NCBI GenBank assembly: GCA_964036045.1
Contig: OZ038392.1
Span: forward strand, 27,787,755 to 27,851,754
Reading direction: 5' to 3'
DNA length: 64,000 nt
Origin: Eutreptiella sp. 'Long Island Sound 2002'
Lineage: Eukaryota > Euglenozoa > Euglenophyceae > Eutreptiales > Eutreptiaceae
The notes below the pieces were generated by a model, which made no database searches, was not told the origin of the DNA, and worked only from the letters and a program-made list of their open reading frames with translations. This document shows positions 44,406 to 54,660 of the stretch, piece by piece (the first letter of the stretch is position 1; the number at the start of each line of letters is the position of its first letter). A program made the translations under genes and the position numbers.

Positions 44406-44527
44406 ACCAAAAGGATGGTGACAAAAAAAGCAACTAAGCGTCCAAAATGGGGCACAAATTGCGAACTGACGAGAGCATGGTCAAACATCACAGGTGTTCC
44501 TCGTTGGGAAAGTGAACGAGTTTGATT

Positions 44528-45107
44528 GCCGTGAGAAGGCCCACACGGCGACCAAGGTACCCACATAACAAGCACGTTTTGATGACATGAGAAAGCCTAC
44601 ATGGCAACAAACGCACATATGGAGGAAGTGCACTCAACGAAAGAACAATTGCGACGAACGAGCATGGTCAAACAAACACCGGTGTTCCCTCATCGCACAA
44701 ACTCAATTAGCTTGATTGCCGTGAGAAAGCCTACACGGCGACCAAGGTACATACATAACAAACTGCTTGGATGCCATGAGAAAGCCTACATGGCAACAAA
44801 GGCACATATGGATCGCCGAGTGCTGCGAGCTGCTTGGATTGCCGTGAGAAGGCCTACACGGCGACCAAGGTACCCACATAACAAGCACGTTTTGATGCCA
44901 TGAGAAAGCCTACATGGCAACAAACGCACATATGGAGCAAGTGCACTCAACGAATGAACAATTGTGACGAACGAGCATGGTCAAACAAACACTGGTGTTC
45001 CCTCATTGGACATCGTCAATTAGTTTGATTGCCGTGAGAAAGCCTACACGGCGACCAAGGTACGTACATAACAAAACGCGTGGATGCCATGAGAAAGCCT
45101 ACATGGC
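44528..45107. other. Four pairs of covarying hairpins, copy 1
   Basis: Eight 22-nt hairpins start at 44528, 44584, 44718, 44773, 44841, 44897, 45031 and 45086. They alternate GCCGTG-AGAAaGCCTA-CACGGC with GCCATG-AGAAAGCCTA-CATGGC: the fourth pair of the stem is G-C in one class and A-T in the other, and the loop is constant. Pair spacing is ~55 bp and pairs recur at 190/123/190 bp. The array lies just upstream of the Helitron protein start. The 44584 copy has a mismatch (GACATG). Confidence 0.8.
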
Positions 45108-45164
45108 AACAAAGGCACGTCGCCGGGTGTTGCGAGCTGCTTGCTCCTACCGTGTGCGCTCTTG

Positions 45165-46350
45165 AACACTAACTCCAAAACGCCCATTCTTCACCCCAAA
45201 TGGACCACGGGAAGACACCGGAGTGCGGAAGATGCCTTCTTCATCACCCATTTGCAATCATTTGATTGTCTAATCCTTGTGCAAGAAGAACAACGTTGAC
45301 TGGAATCGCCTACAGGACAAACCAACGATCGTCCTGAATTTTCAGGACGATCGTCCTAAAAACGGCTCAAAAACGGCCTTTTTTGGACACTAAATCAGCC
45401 AAAGAACGGGATAGACGGCTCGAAACGGCACGAAACTTGTTTGTGGTGATGGGTGTTTGCTCCCTGGTTGTTGTGAGCTACTTGGATGCCGGTTTTGAGC
45501 CACGGTGTGGTCGCAAGAACTTTTGGATTGCTTGTTGCAGCTTCCTTCCTGCTCTTGAACACTAAATAAAAACGCCTATTTTTCATCCCAAATGGACCAC
45601 GGGAAGACACCGGAGTGCGGAAGATGCCTTCATCACCCATTTGCAATCATTTGATTGTCCAATCCTTGTGCAAGAAGAACAACGTTGACTGGAATCGCCT
45701 ACTGGACAAACCAACGATCGTCCTGAGTTTTCAGGACGATCGTCCTGAAAAAGGCTCAAAAACGGCCTTTTTTGGACACTAAATCGGCCAAAGAACGGGA
45801 TAGACGGCTCGAAACGGCACGAAACTTGTTTGTGGTGATGGGTGTTTGCTCCCTGGTTGTTTTGAGCTACTTGGATGCCGGTTTTGAGCCACGGTGTGGT
45901 TGCAAGGACTTTTGGATTGCTTGTTGCAGCGTCCTGCCTGCTCTTGAACACTAAAAAAAAAAGCCTATTTTTCACCCCAAATGGACCACGGGAAGACACC
46001 GCGGTGCGGAAGATGCCTTCTTCATCACCCATTTGCAATCATTTGATTGTCTAATCCTTGTGCAAGAACAACAGCGCTGACTGGAATCGCCTACTGGACA
46101 AACCAACGATCGTCCTGAATTTTCAGGACGATTGTCCTGAGAACGGCTCAAAAACAGCCTTTTTTGGACACTAAATCAGCCATAGAGCGAGCTAGACGGC
46201 TCGAAACGGCACGAAACCTGTTTGTGGTGATGCGCGTTCGCTCCCCGGTCGTTTTGAGCTACTTGGATGCCGGTTTTGAGCCACGGTGTGGTCGCAAGGA
46301 CTTTTTAAGCGCCTGCTGCTGCTGCAGCTTGCTGCTGCTGTTGCTTGCTA
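45165..46350. repeat. ~390-bp tandem repeats, three units, copy 1
   Basis: TTCACCCCAAATGGACCACGGG-like starts lie near 45190, 45582 and 45971. Units contain ACGATCGTCCTGA...TCAGGACGATCGTCCT inverted repeats and share ~200 bp with the ~600-bp repeats; the third unit grades into that family. Apparent 60-residue ORFs (DTKSAKERDRRLE...) begin on TTG and are copies of one another. Confidence 0.85.
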
Positions 46351-46626
46351 AAACGTGTAGCTCAGCCTTGGACCCTAAAAGGTGGTGTAAAACCTCGACA
46401 GGGTAAACCCAGCTCGGTAATCAAGACTCGAATTAGGACCGAGCTGGGTCCTAGTCTTGCGTAACGCATTGGAGATCACCGTTGGAGAAAGACCGCTTGC
46501 TTTAGAGATGTGCCCCCACGGTCATGACGATCGTCCTTAAACACGGCTCAAAAGCGGGTCAGCAGCTCGGTAATCAAGACTCGAACTAGGACCGAGCTAG
46601 GTCCTAGTCTTGCGTAACACATGGGA
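46351..46626. repeat. Partial ~600-bp repeat units at the junction of copies 1 and 2
   Basis: Palindromes start at 46432 and 46585, only 153 bp apart, so one unit is internally deleted. This short unit joins the two 12.1-kb copies, as expected if unequal exchange between ~600-bp repeats made the duplication. Confidence 0.75.
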
Positions 46627-47046
46627 GTTTGTGCCTTGACATTTGTGCCCTACTTATTTCGGAATAAAAGAAACAATCGGACCAAATGTCCCGGAAAATT
46701 GAAAAATGATTGCAATGTCGGGATACAGCCCATAAGGTCATAATGACCCAACTCTACTCCCCCGACTAGAGTAAATCCCCCGGTCTTAGGTGCTATGCTG
46801 CTCCGATGGGTTGTTTGTATACCGGAGGGGGCGCTTCCCATCGGCCAAGAGCATAGTACCCATTGCCCCCCAGCCTCCATGCCGTTGGCATAAAACCAGA
46901 GGTCTTGGTGAACCCAGATGTGTTGAGACATCCGCATGTTCATGAGGTTCTTCCAAAATGTGCCCCATGAAGTATGATGGCTGCGCCAAACCACATACAA
47001 CATGGATAGTAGCACTTCCAAACTTCTCGACCCACTTGCGAGTTTT

Positions 47047-48121
47047 GTTCGGCAGCAAGGGAAAGCCCACTTGCCCACTCTCAACATGCCCCTCTTCCAC
47101 AAAGTCCATCTTGTAGAATCGTCCAATCCATGCTTCTTGACTCCGGCCAATGCTTTGTTCAGCAGCAAGGGAAAGCCCACTTGCCCACTCTGAACATGCC
47201 CCTCTTCCACAAAGTCCACGTTGTAGAATCTTCCAATCCATGCTTCTTGACTCCGGCCAATGCTTTGTTCAGCAGCAAGGGAAAGTCCACTTGCCCACTC
47301 TGAACATGCCCCAACAAAGTCCACCTTGTACAAACGCCCAACCAATGCTTCTTGACTCCAACCAATGCTTTGTTCGGCAGCAAGGGAAAGCCCACTTGCC
47401 CACTCTGAACATGCCCCTCTTTTACAAAATCCACCTTGTACACTCGTCCAATCCATGCTTCTTGACTCCGGCCAATGCTTTGTTGAGCAGCAAGGGAAAG
47501 CCCACTTGCCCACTCTGAACATGCCCCTCTTCTACAAAGTCCACCTTGTACAATTTTCCAATCCATGCTTCTTGACAGCGGCCAATGCTTTGTTCAACAG
47601 CAAGGGAAAGCCCACTTGCCCACTCTGACCGTGCCCCAACAAAGTCCACCTTGTACAAACGCCCAATCCATGCTTTTTGACTCCACCCAATGCTTTGTTC
47701 AGCAACAAGGGAAAGCCCACTTGCCCACTCTGAACATCCCTTCTTCAAAAGAGTGCCACTTGTAAAGGGCCCATATCCATGTTTCTTGACCCCACTTCAA
47801 TGCTTTGTTCAGCAGCAAGGGAAAGCCCACTTGCCCACTCTGAACATGCCCCTCTTTTACAAAATCCTTGTTGTACACTCGTCCAATCCATGCTTCTTGA
47901 CTCCGGCCAATGCTTTGTTCAGTAGCAAGGGAAAGCCCACTTGCCCACTCTGAACATGCCCCAACAAAGTCCACCTTGTCCAAACGCCCAATCCATGCTT
48001 TTTGACTCCAGCCAATGCTTTGTTCAGCAGCAAGGGAAAGCCCACTTGCCCACTCTGAACATCCCTTCTTCAAAAGAGTGCAACTTATAAAAAGCCGATA
48101 TCCATGTTTCTTGACCCCACA
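47047..48121. repeat. 110-bp array of copy 2, ten units
   Basis: Unit starts are at 47047, 47157, 47267, 47372, 47482, 47592, 47697, 47807, 47917 and 48022, with the same 110/110/105 rhythm as in copy 1. Confidence 0.95.
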
Positions 48122-48263
48122 AAGTCCAAAATGTGAAACACCCTTCGACCTTTGGCAAGCAACGGCAAATGACTATATTGCTGCCGGCGCCACCGGCTGC
48201 GAAGCTCAAGCCATTGCTATTACTTGAGTCCGGTCGGTTGAGGCGAAGCACATATGAAGCTTT

Positions 48264-49348
48264 TCAATGCAACTTATACTTGTCCTTCAAGAGATTATAT
48301 GCCTTCAAAAGCAATTGAAAGCGATCCGTGGCCCAAGAGTCTTTAGACTTATCAGGATGCAGTTGAACACTGAGCTTCAAGTAATGTTTGCGAACATCCT
48401 GAGCACTCGTGGCACCCAGTAGAGTTTGAGCCATGGTGACGTGACCTGGTCCTTGGACTTCGACAATAGTGATCCAATTTCAACCAATCTGGATCCCGGC
48501 ACGGCGGAAATGTGGCATGGAACCCAAGGTGTAGGTGGACCATGCATTGATTGGGAGGAAGAAGAAGATGATGACGATGATTGGATGGGCGTTGCACATG
48601 CAGGGGGTGCGGACGTTTGTGGCGATAGTGAGGAGGCTTTAGGAGGTGGAGTTGCATGGAATGTTGTTGCCGGTGTTGATGCGGATGAACGGTGTCTCCG
48701 CTTTGACGGTGCGGTAGGTGAGATTTCATTGTCACGTACACGTTGCTTTCCTTTCCAATCTAATCTTTGTTGTCCTTGTTCATCTAGCAACGTTCGTGCT
48801 TCGGAAGCGGCGTTGATGAAAGTGTCTTCATCCAATGCGGCTTGCAGCACCGTGTCAATGATATCCCCTTCCATTTCTTGTCTTTCATGGGTGTGTGTAT
48901 GTGTACCCGTACATTGCCTTTTGCGGGCTCCTGGAGACGGTGTATTGATTGGTCGTTTGCCACTCGAGTGGGGCTTGACGATGGAAGCATGTTGTACATT
49001 CTCCTCTTGGCCGGCATTGCTAGGGTTATGCTTGCAACTTGCTTCATGCCGTCGCCGATGATGTGGAGTGGCGAACACCCGACCACATTGCCTGCCGCAA
49101 GGAAATGTTCCTTTTTTAGGGGGCTTCTTGGATGCCTTGCGATGCATTCTCTTGTCGTGGCCTCTCATGTCGTAGTCAATATCCCATTCACCGTACATGG
49201 CCTTCAACAAGTTGTGAGCATTCTCATAGCTCGTTTTCAACATATATCGAACAACCATGACTTTGGGAACAAGTGACTTCAATCGACCCCGCCAATCTTC
49301 CGGTGGCTCTTCATTGTTTCCGCAAGCGAATAACACGAAGACCAGCAC
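48264..49348 (-). pseudogene. C2H2-finger plus J-domain protein, copy 2 (5-bp insertion)
   Basis: The finger and linker frame (48377-49348, 323 residues) is free of the two stops seen in copy 1. A duplicated GTGAC (5 bp, near 48437-48445) shifts the frame just before the J-domain. The J-domain itself (48264-48434, 56 codons with an ATG) is intact, HPD included, with at least one synonymous difference from copy 1. So each copy is broken where the other is not, which shows that finger and J-domain were one protein. Confidence 0.75.
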
Positions 49349-49940
49349 CCTTGCGAACCCGGCTAATGCCCACGTAGAAGGCGTTGTACGTCAACGCAGG
49401 TAGGCTCTTGTCATCCACGACCAAGATGATTTTATCCATTGACCTACATTGCACCCCATGATATGTTGATCCAAAGGTCAATTGGAAGGGATGTGCGTGA
49501 GTGTACAAAGACCCAACGCCTTTGGTGCGCACAACAATGTACCAATGAATGTTGATCTTGCGTTGCACTTGCATGAGAGGAACAACGACCTTTGATGCAT
49601 CCTCATGTTGCATTCCACCTGTACGTAAGGCCGAAGCATCAATGGCAATGGTGACACAAAATGGTGGGAACTCAAGCATCACTAAAGTACCGGCACCTGC
49701 ATCACGGATCTCTTGCACTTTTCCTTGCGCTTCATCGGCATGTAGGACAATGCTATGCAACCGTCCTTGGGTGTCGTTGGACAATCCTTTCTCTGGTCTT
49801 AAATTGCTTGTGAGGCAACAAGGTGCTTGTGGGACAAAGTATGCGGTCATGTCTTTCACCGTGTCATATATGAAATTTGAATTGTGTCCAAACTTCTTTT
49901 CATACTTGTCAACCATTGGCAACCTCCAAGCTACAATGGG
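49311..49940 (-). pseudogene. Helicase C-terminal fragment, copy 2
   Basis: About 210 codons matching the C-terminus of the copy 1 helicase (MPMVDKYEKKFGHNSNFIYD through YVGISRVRKGAGLRVIRLRK). It is cut at 49940 and has no Walker motifs; these lie in the inverted part ending at 59812. Confidence 0.9.
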
Positions 49941-50517
49941 TTGTGAAAGGCGTCATGGGTGTATACAACGCTGGGTACTGGAAACTGAAAACCTCAAGGG
50001 TGGCCCAAGGTTTAGCAGGTGGTAGGGTTGGCGCCTGCCGGCGTCTGGTAGGCACATCCTCTTGCGTGTGCCACTGTTGGATTTGCATAGCACATACCCC
50101 GCCTACACCCCACGGCAAGCAGCCTTGTGGGGCCACCTGCCAAAGTCTATGGGGTCTAGGAAGTCTATGAGGTATGCAGCTAATTGTCTGCACAGCAAGC
50201 CCCAGCACCCCCCTGGGGCAACCGGGCTTGCAATTGAGGGGGGGGGGTCGATAGAGCCCCCTAGCTAGACCCCCCCCCCTCCCCCAAAAAGGGCTCAATT
50301 GACGGGACCCCCAAAATCCTACCAAGACTGACCCCTGGGCCTCGTAGGTGACCCGGACCCAAAATCGGCAAAAAATGAAAATGGGATCGTTGGAATCAGC
50401 GCGTCGAGGGGGTTCAGAAAAGTCATCATTTGCCATATATTTTTGGTGAAAAACAACTGACCGTTTTTAATGCTGAAAAAATTTTTGGTGCCTTTGTCGC
50501 CAGAATTCATAATAACT
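49941..50517. other. Unique DNA inside the inversion, at its left end
   Basis: Contains G/C runs at about 50237-50245 and 50269-50284 and the ATAGAGCCCCC...GGGCTCAATTGAC motif also found beside the first repeats at ~32555. No gene seen. If the inversion is undone, this segment lies beyond the 5' end of copy 2. Confidence 0.6.
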
Positions 50518-51735
50518 CATTACCGAGCCGGGTTTACCCTGTCGAGATTTTACACCACCTTTTAGGGGCCAAGGGTGAGCAACACGTTTTAGCAGCAACA
50601 ACAGCAGCAAGCAGCAAGCAGCAGGCGCCCCAAAAGTCCTTGAGACCACACCGCGGCTCAAAACCGGCATCCAAGTAGCTCAAAACGACCGGGGAGCCAA
50701 GGCGCATTACCACAAACAAGTTTCGTTGCATTTCGAGCCGTGTAGCCGGTTCTACGGCCGATTTAGTGTCCAAAAATGGCCGTTTTTGGGCTGTTTTCGG
50801 CCGTTTTCAGGACGATCGTCCTGAAAGTTCAGGACGATCGCCGCTACGTCAAGCCGGTGTTTCCGATGAGGGCCGTTGTTCTTTCATGACGATTGGGGTA
50901 TTAAAAGATGGCAAATGGGTGTTCAATAAGGTGTGTACCACGCCGTGGTGCCACGCAGTGGTCCATTTTGAGGTAAAAATGAGCTGTTATTGAGCCGTGT
51001 TTCAGGGAAATCGTCGTAACCATGGAGGCACATCTCTAAAGCAAGCGGTCTTTCTTCAACGGTGATTTCCCATGCGTTACGCAAGACTAGGACCCAGCTC
51101 GGTCCTAGTTCGAGTCTTGATTACCGAGCTGGGTTTACCCCGCCGAGGTTTTACACCACCTTTTAGGGGCCAAGGGTGAGCAACACGTTTTAGCAGCAGC
51201 AAGCAGCAGCAAGCAGCAGCAGCAGCAGTAGCAAGCAGAAGGTCCAAAAGTCCTTGCGACCACGCTGTGGCTCAAAGCCGGCATCCAAGTAGCTCAAAAC
51301 GACCGGGGAGCAGAGGCGCATCACCACAATCAAGTTTCGTTGCGTTTCGAGCCGTCTAGCCCATTCTATGGCCGATTTAGTTCCAAAAATGGCCGTTTTT
51401 GGGCTATTTTCAGGACGATCGTCCTGAAAACTGAGGACGATTGCCGGTGTGTCAAGTGGGCGTTTGCAATGAGGGCCGTTGTTCTTCCATGGCGATTGGG
51501 CTATCAAATGATGGCAAATGGGTATTCAATAAGGCATGTACGATGCCGTGGTGCCACACGGTGGTTCATTTTGAGGTAAAAAAGACCCGCTTTTGAGCCG
51601 TGTTTAAGGACGATCGTCATGACCGTGGGGGCACATCTGTAAAGCAAGCGGTCTTTCTTCAACGGTGATCTCCAATGTGTTACGCAAGACTAGGACCCAG
51701 CTCGGTCCTAGTTCGAGTCTTGATTACCGAGCTGG
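50518..51735. repeat. ~600-bp tandem repeats, reverse orientation
   Basis: Palindromes start at 51086 and 51689 (603 bp apart). Units are the reverse complement of 32622-34500, with CAG-type tracts near 50580-50615 and 51190-51235. Confidence 0.9.
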
Positions 51736-52990
51736 GTTTACCCTGTCGAGGTTTTACACCACCTTTTAGGGTCCAAGGCTGAGCTACACGTTTTAGCAAG
51801 CAACAGCAGCAGCAAGCAGCAGCAGCAGCAGGCGCTTAAAAAGTCCTTGCGACCACACCGTGGCTCAAAAGCGGCATCCAAGTAGCTCAAAACGACCGGG
51901 GAGCGAACGCGCATCACCACAAACGAGTTTTGTGCCATTTCGAGCCGTCTAGCTCGCTCTATGGCTGATTTAGTGTCCAAAAAAGGCCGTTTTTGAGCTG
52001 TTTTCAGGACGATCGTCCTGAAAACTCAGGACGATCGTTGGTTTGTCCAGTAGGCGATTCCAGTCAGCGCTGTTGTTCTTGCACAAGGATTAGACAATCA
52101 AAAGATTGCAAATGGGTGATGAAGAAGGCATCTTCCGCACCGCGGTGTCTTCCCGCGGTCCATTTGGGGTGAAAAATAGGCGTTTTTATTTAGTGTTCAA
52201 GAGCAGGCCGGAAGCTGCAACAAGCAATCCAAAAGTCCTTGCGACCACACCGTGGCTCAAAACCGGCATCCAAGTAGCTCAGAACGACCAGGGAGCAAAC
52301 ACCCATCACCACGAACAAGTTTCGTGCCGTTTCGAGCCGTCTATCCCGTTCTTTGGCCGATTTAGTGTCCAAAAAAGGCCGTTTTTGAGCCGTTTTCAGG
52401 ACGATCGTCCTGAAAACTCAGGACGATCGTTGGTTTTTCCAGTAGGCGATTCCAGTCAACGTTGTTCTTCTTGCACAAGGATTGGACAATCAAATGATTG
52501 CAAATGGGTGATGAAGGCATCTTCCGCACCACGGTGCCTTCCCGTGGTCCATTTGGGGTGAAAAATAGGCGTTTTTATTTAGTGTTCAAGAGCAGGCAGG
52601 AAGCTGCAACAAGCAATCCAAAAGTTCTTGCGACCACACCGTGGCTCAAAACCGGCATCCAAGAAGCTCAAAACGACCGGGGAGCAAACACCCATCACCA
52701 CAAACAAGTTTTGTGCCGTTTCGAGCCGTCTATCCCGTTCTTTGGCTGATTTTGTGTCCAAAAAAGGCCGTTTTTGAGCCGTTTTCAGGACGATCGTCCT
52801 GAAAACTCAGGACGATCGCTGGTTTGTCCTGTAGGCGATTCCAGTCAACGTTGTTCTTCTTGCACAAGGATTAGACAATCAAATGATTGCAAATGGGTCA
52901 TGAAGAAGGCATCTTCCGCACTCCGGTGTCTTCCCGTGGTCCATTTGGGGTGAAGAATGGGCGTTTTGGAGTTAGTGTTCAAGAGCGCAC
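51736..52990. repeat. ~390-bp tandem repeats, reverse orientation
   Basis: Reverse complement of 45165-46350, with AGGACGATCGTCCT palindromes near 52006, 52398 and 52788. Confidence 0.85.
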
Positions 52991-53036
52991 ACGGTAGGAG
53001 CAAGCAGCTCGCAACACCCGGCGACGTGCCTTTGTT

Positions 53037-53616
53037 GCCATGTAGGCTTTCTCATGGCATCCACGCGTTTTGTTATGTACGTACCTTGGTCGCCGTGTAG
53101 GCTTTCTCACGGCAATCAAACTAATTGACGATGTCCAATGAGGGAACACCAGTGTTTGTTTGACCATGCTCGTTCGTCACAATTGTTCATTCGTTGAGTG
53201 CACTTGCTCCATATGTGCGTTTGTTGCCATGTAGGCTTTCTCATGGCATCAAAACGTGCTTGTTATGTGGGTACCTTGGTCGCCGTGTAGGCCTTCTCAC
53301 GGCAATCCAAGCAGCTCGCAACACCCGGCGATCCATATGTGCCTTTGTTGCCATGTAGGCTTTCTCATGGCATCCAAGCGGTTTGTTATGTATGTACCTT
53401 GGTCGCCGTGTAGGCTTTCTCACGGCAATCAAGCTAATTGAGTTTGTGCGATGAGGGAACACCGGTGTTTGTTTGACCATGCTCGTTCGTCACAATTGTT
53501 CTTTCGTTTAGTGCACTTCCTCCATATGTGCGTTTGTTGCCATGTAGGCTTTCTCATGTCATCAAAACGTGCTTGTTATGTGGGTACCTTGGTCGCCGTG
53601 TGGGCCTTCTCACGGC
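53037..53616. other. Four pairs of covarying hairpins, copy 2
   Basis: Reverse complement of the 44528-45107 array, with the same eight stems and the same two stem classes. It lies directly upstream of the plus-strand Helitron ORF. Confidence 0.8.
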
Positions 53617-53738
53617 AATCAAACTCGTTCACTTTCCCAACGAGGAACACCTGTGATGTTTGACCATGCTCTCGTCAGTTCGCAATTTGTGCCCCATTTT
53701 GGACGCTTAGTTGCTTTTTTTGTCACCATCCTTTTGGT

Positions 53739-54359
53739 GTGGATCTTATTGTATTTCCATTTGGCGACATGCCTACGCCTTCACCGACCGACAAAGATTG
53801 TCATGATGTGGGTCGCCTATGGGGATGGATGTGGGTACGCCAAGACAACCAAGACATGAAGGCCAAGGCAGTCATGCGTTGGACTTGTGCATCTTGTGGA
53901 GAATCCAAGGATGTACGGTTTGATAACATGAAGAAGTTTGGTCCGGGAAAGCACAAGTGTTCACAACAATCTCAACCACAAGAGAAAGAGGCAAATGCGA
54001 AAGCAAAAGATGGTCGCCCATCCGTCACCACGTTGCATTGCCATGAACTTGCGGCAGAATATGGATGTGATTGGTTGGGGGTGCTTGTAGACAATGCCGT
54101 GCATGTAGATGACTCCCTCATTTCCTCAATTTGTGTGATGCGATGGCAATGTTGGGGTTGTACCACCAACTTTGATCGTACATACAACATGATGAAGCGT
54201 CGAGGCTTTGTTTGCTCCACTTGTAACGCATCACAAACTAAGGAGGACAAGCAGCGCGCAGGGCAAGCGGGCTCCAAGGAAAACAAGCAGCGGGCAGGGC
54301 AAGCGGGCTCCAAGGAGAACAAGCAGCGGGCAGGGCAAGCGGGCTCCAAGGAGAACTAG
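53739..54359 (+). CDS. Paired zinc-ribbon N-terminus of the Helitron protein, copy 2
   Basis: This is a 206-codon frame nearly identical to 43785-44405 (SPTDK in place of SLTDK). Two W-x-C-x2-C ribbon-like modules are followed by KEDKQRAGQAG repeats, ending at the TAG shared with copy 1. The likely start is ATG at 53769 (MPTPSPTD). Downstream, two further units of the repeat carry TAA (54455 region and 54588 region) where copy 1 retains sense codons, as expected from C-to-T change of CAA. Confidence 0.6.
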   Translation: MDLIVFPFGDMPTPSPTDKDCHDVGRLWGWMWVRQDNQDMKAKAVMRWTCASCGESKDVRFDNMKKFGPGKHKCSQQSQPQEKEANAKAKDGRPSVTTLHCHELAAEYGCDWLGVLVDNAVHVDDSLISSICVMRWQCWGCTTNFDRTYNMMKRRGFVCSTCNASQTKEDKQRAGQAGSKENKQRAGQAGSKENKQRAGQAGSKEN

Positions 54360-54660
54360 CAGCGGGCAGGGCAAGCGGGCTCCAAGGAGAAGAAGCAACG
54401 GGCGGGGCAAGCGGGTGGTGTGGTGGCATCCCGGGAGGACAAGCAGCGCGCAGGGTAAGCGGGCTCCAAGGAGAACAAGCAGCGGGCAGGGCAAGCGGGA
54501 TCCAAGGAGGACAAGCAGCGGGCAGGGCAAGCGGGCTCCAAGGAGGACAAGCAGCGGGCGGGACAGGCTAGCCCTAAGGAGGACAAGTAACGGGCAGGGC
54601 AAGTGGGGGGCCAAGCAGGCTCTAAGGAGGATAAGCAACGGGCAGGGCAATCTGGGGCCG
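54239..54660. repeat. 36-bp minisatellite coding 12-residue repeats, copy 2
   Basis: Reverse-orientation counterpart of 43500-43915 with about ten units, now interrupted by TAG and two TAA codons. Confidence 0.9.

Larger units (their letters stand above)
34501..46626 (-). mobile_element. Helitron-type element, copy 1 (complete, defective)
   Basis: A 12,126-bp unit whose sequence begins again at 46627. On the minus strand the order is ~390-bp repeats, hairpin pairs, paired zinc ribbons, 12-residue repeats, DUF6570-like region, HUH Rep, Pif1-like helicase, C2H2/J-domain ORF and a 110-bp repeat array. Rep plus Pif1 helicase in one frame is diagnostic of Helitrons. I could not identify the canonical TC...CTRR termini, so the limits given are those of the duplicated unit, not proven transposon ends. 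Confidence 0.85.
46627..49940 (-). mobile_element. Helitron copy 2, 3' portion (cut at 49940)
   Basis: Collinear with 34501-38354, with 541 bp less sequence: five fewer 110-bp units (545 bp) plus a 5-bp insertion account for most of this. Identity ends abruptly at CTACAATGGG (49931-49940) inside the helicase gene. The missing 5' portion is found reversed at 50518-59812. Confidence 0.9.

Noticed and set aside
34447-46626. Canonical Helitron ends (5' TC, 3' hairpin plus CTRR)
   Set aside because: Palindromes exist at the borders, but I could not find a convincing CTRR at the expected distance on either strand, so I report only the duplicated unit.
32950-52761. Recurrent 60-residue ORF (DTKSAKERDRRLE... 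YLDAGFEPRCGRK)
   Set aside because: It begins on TTG, not ATG, and recurs only because it lies in tandem repeats; length and end vary with the neighbouring CTG tract.
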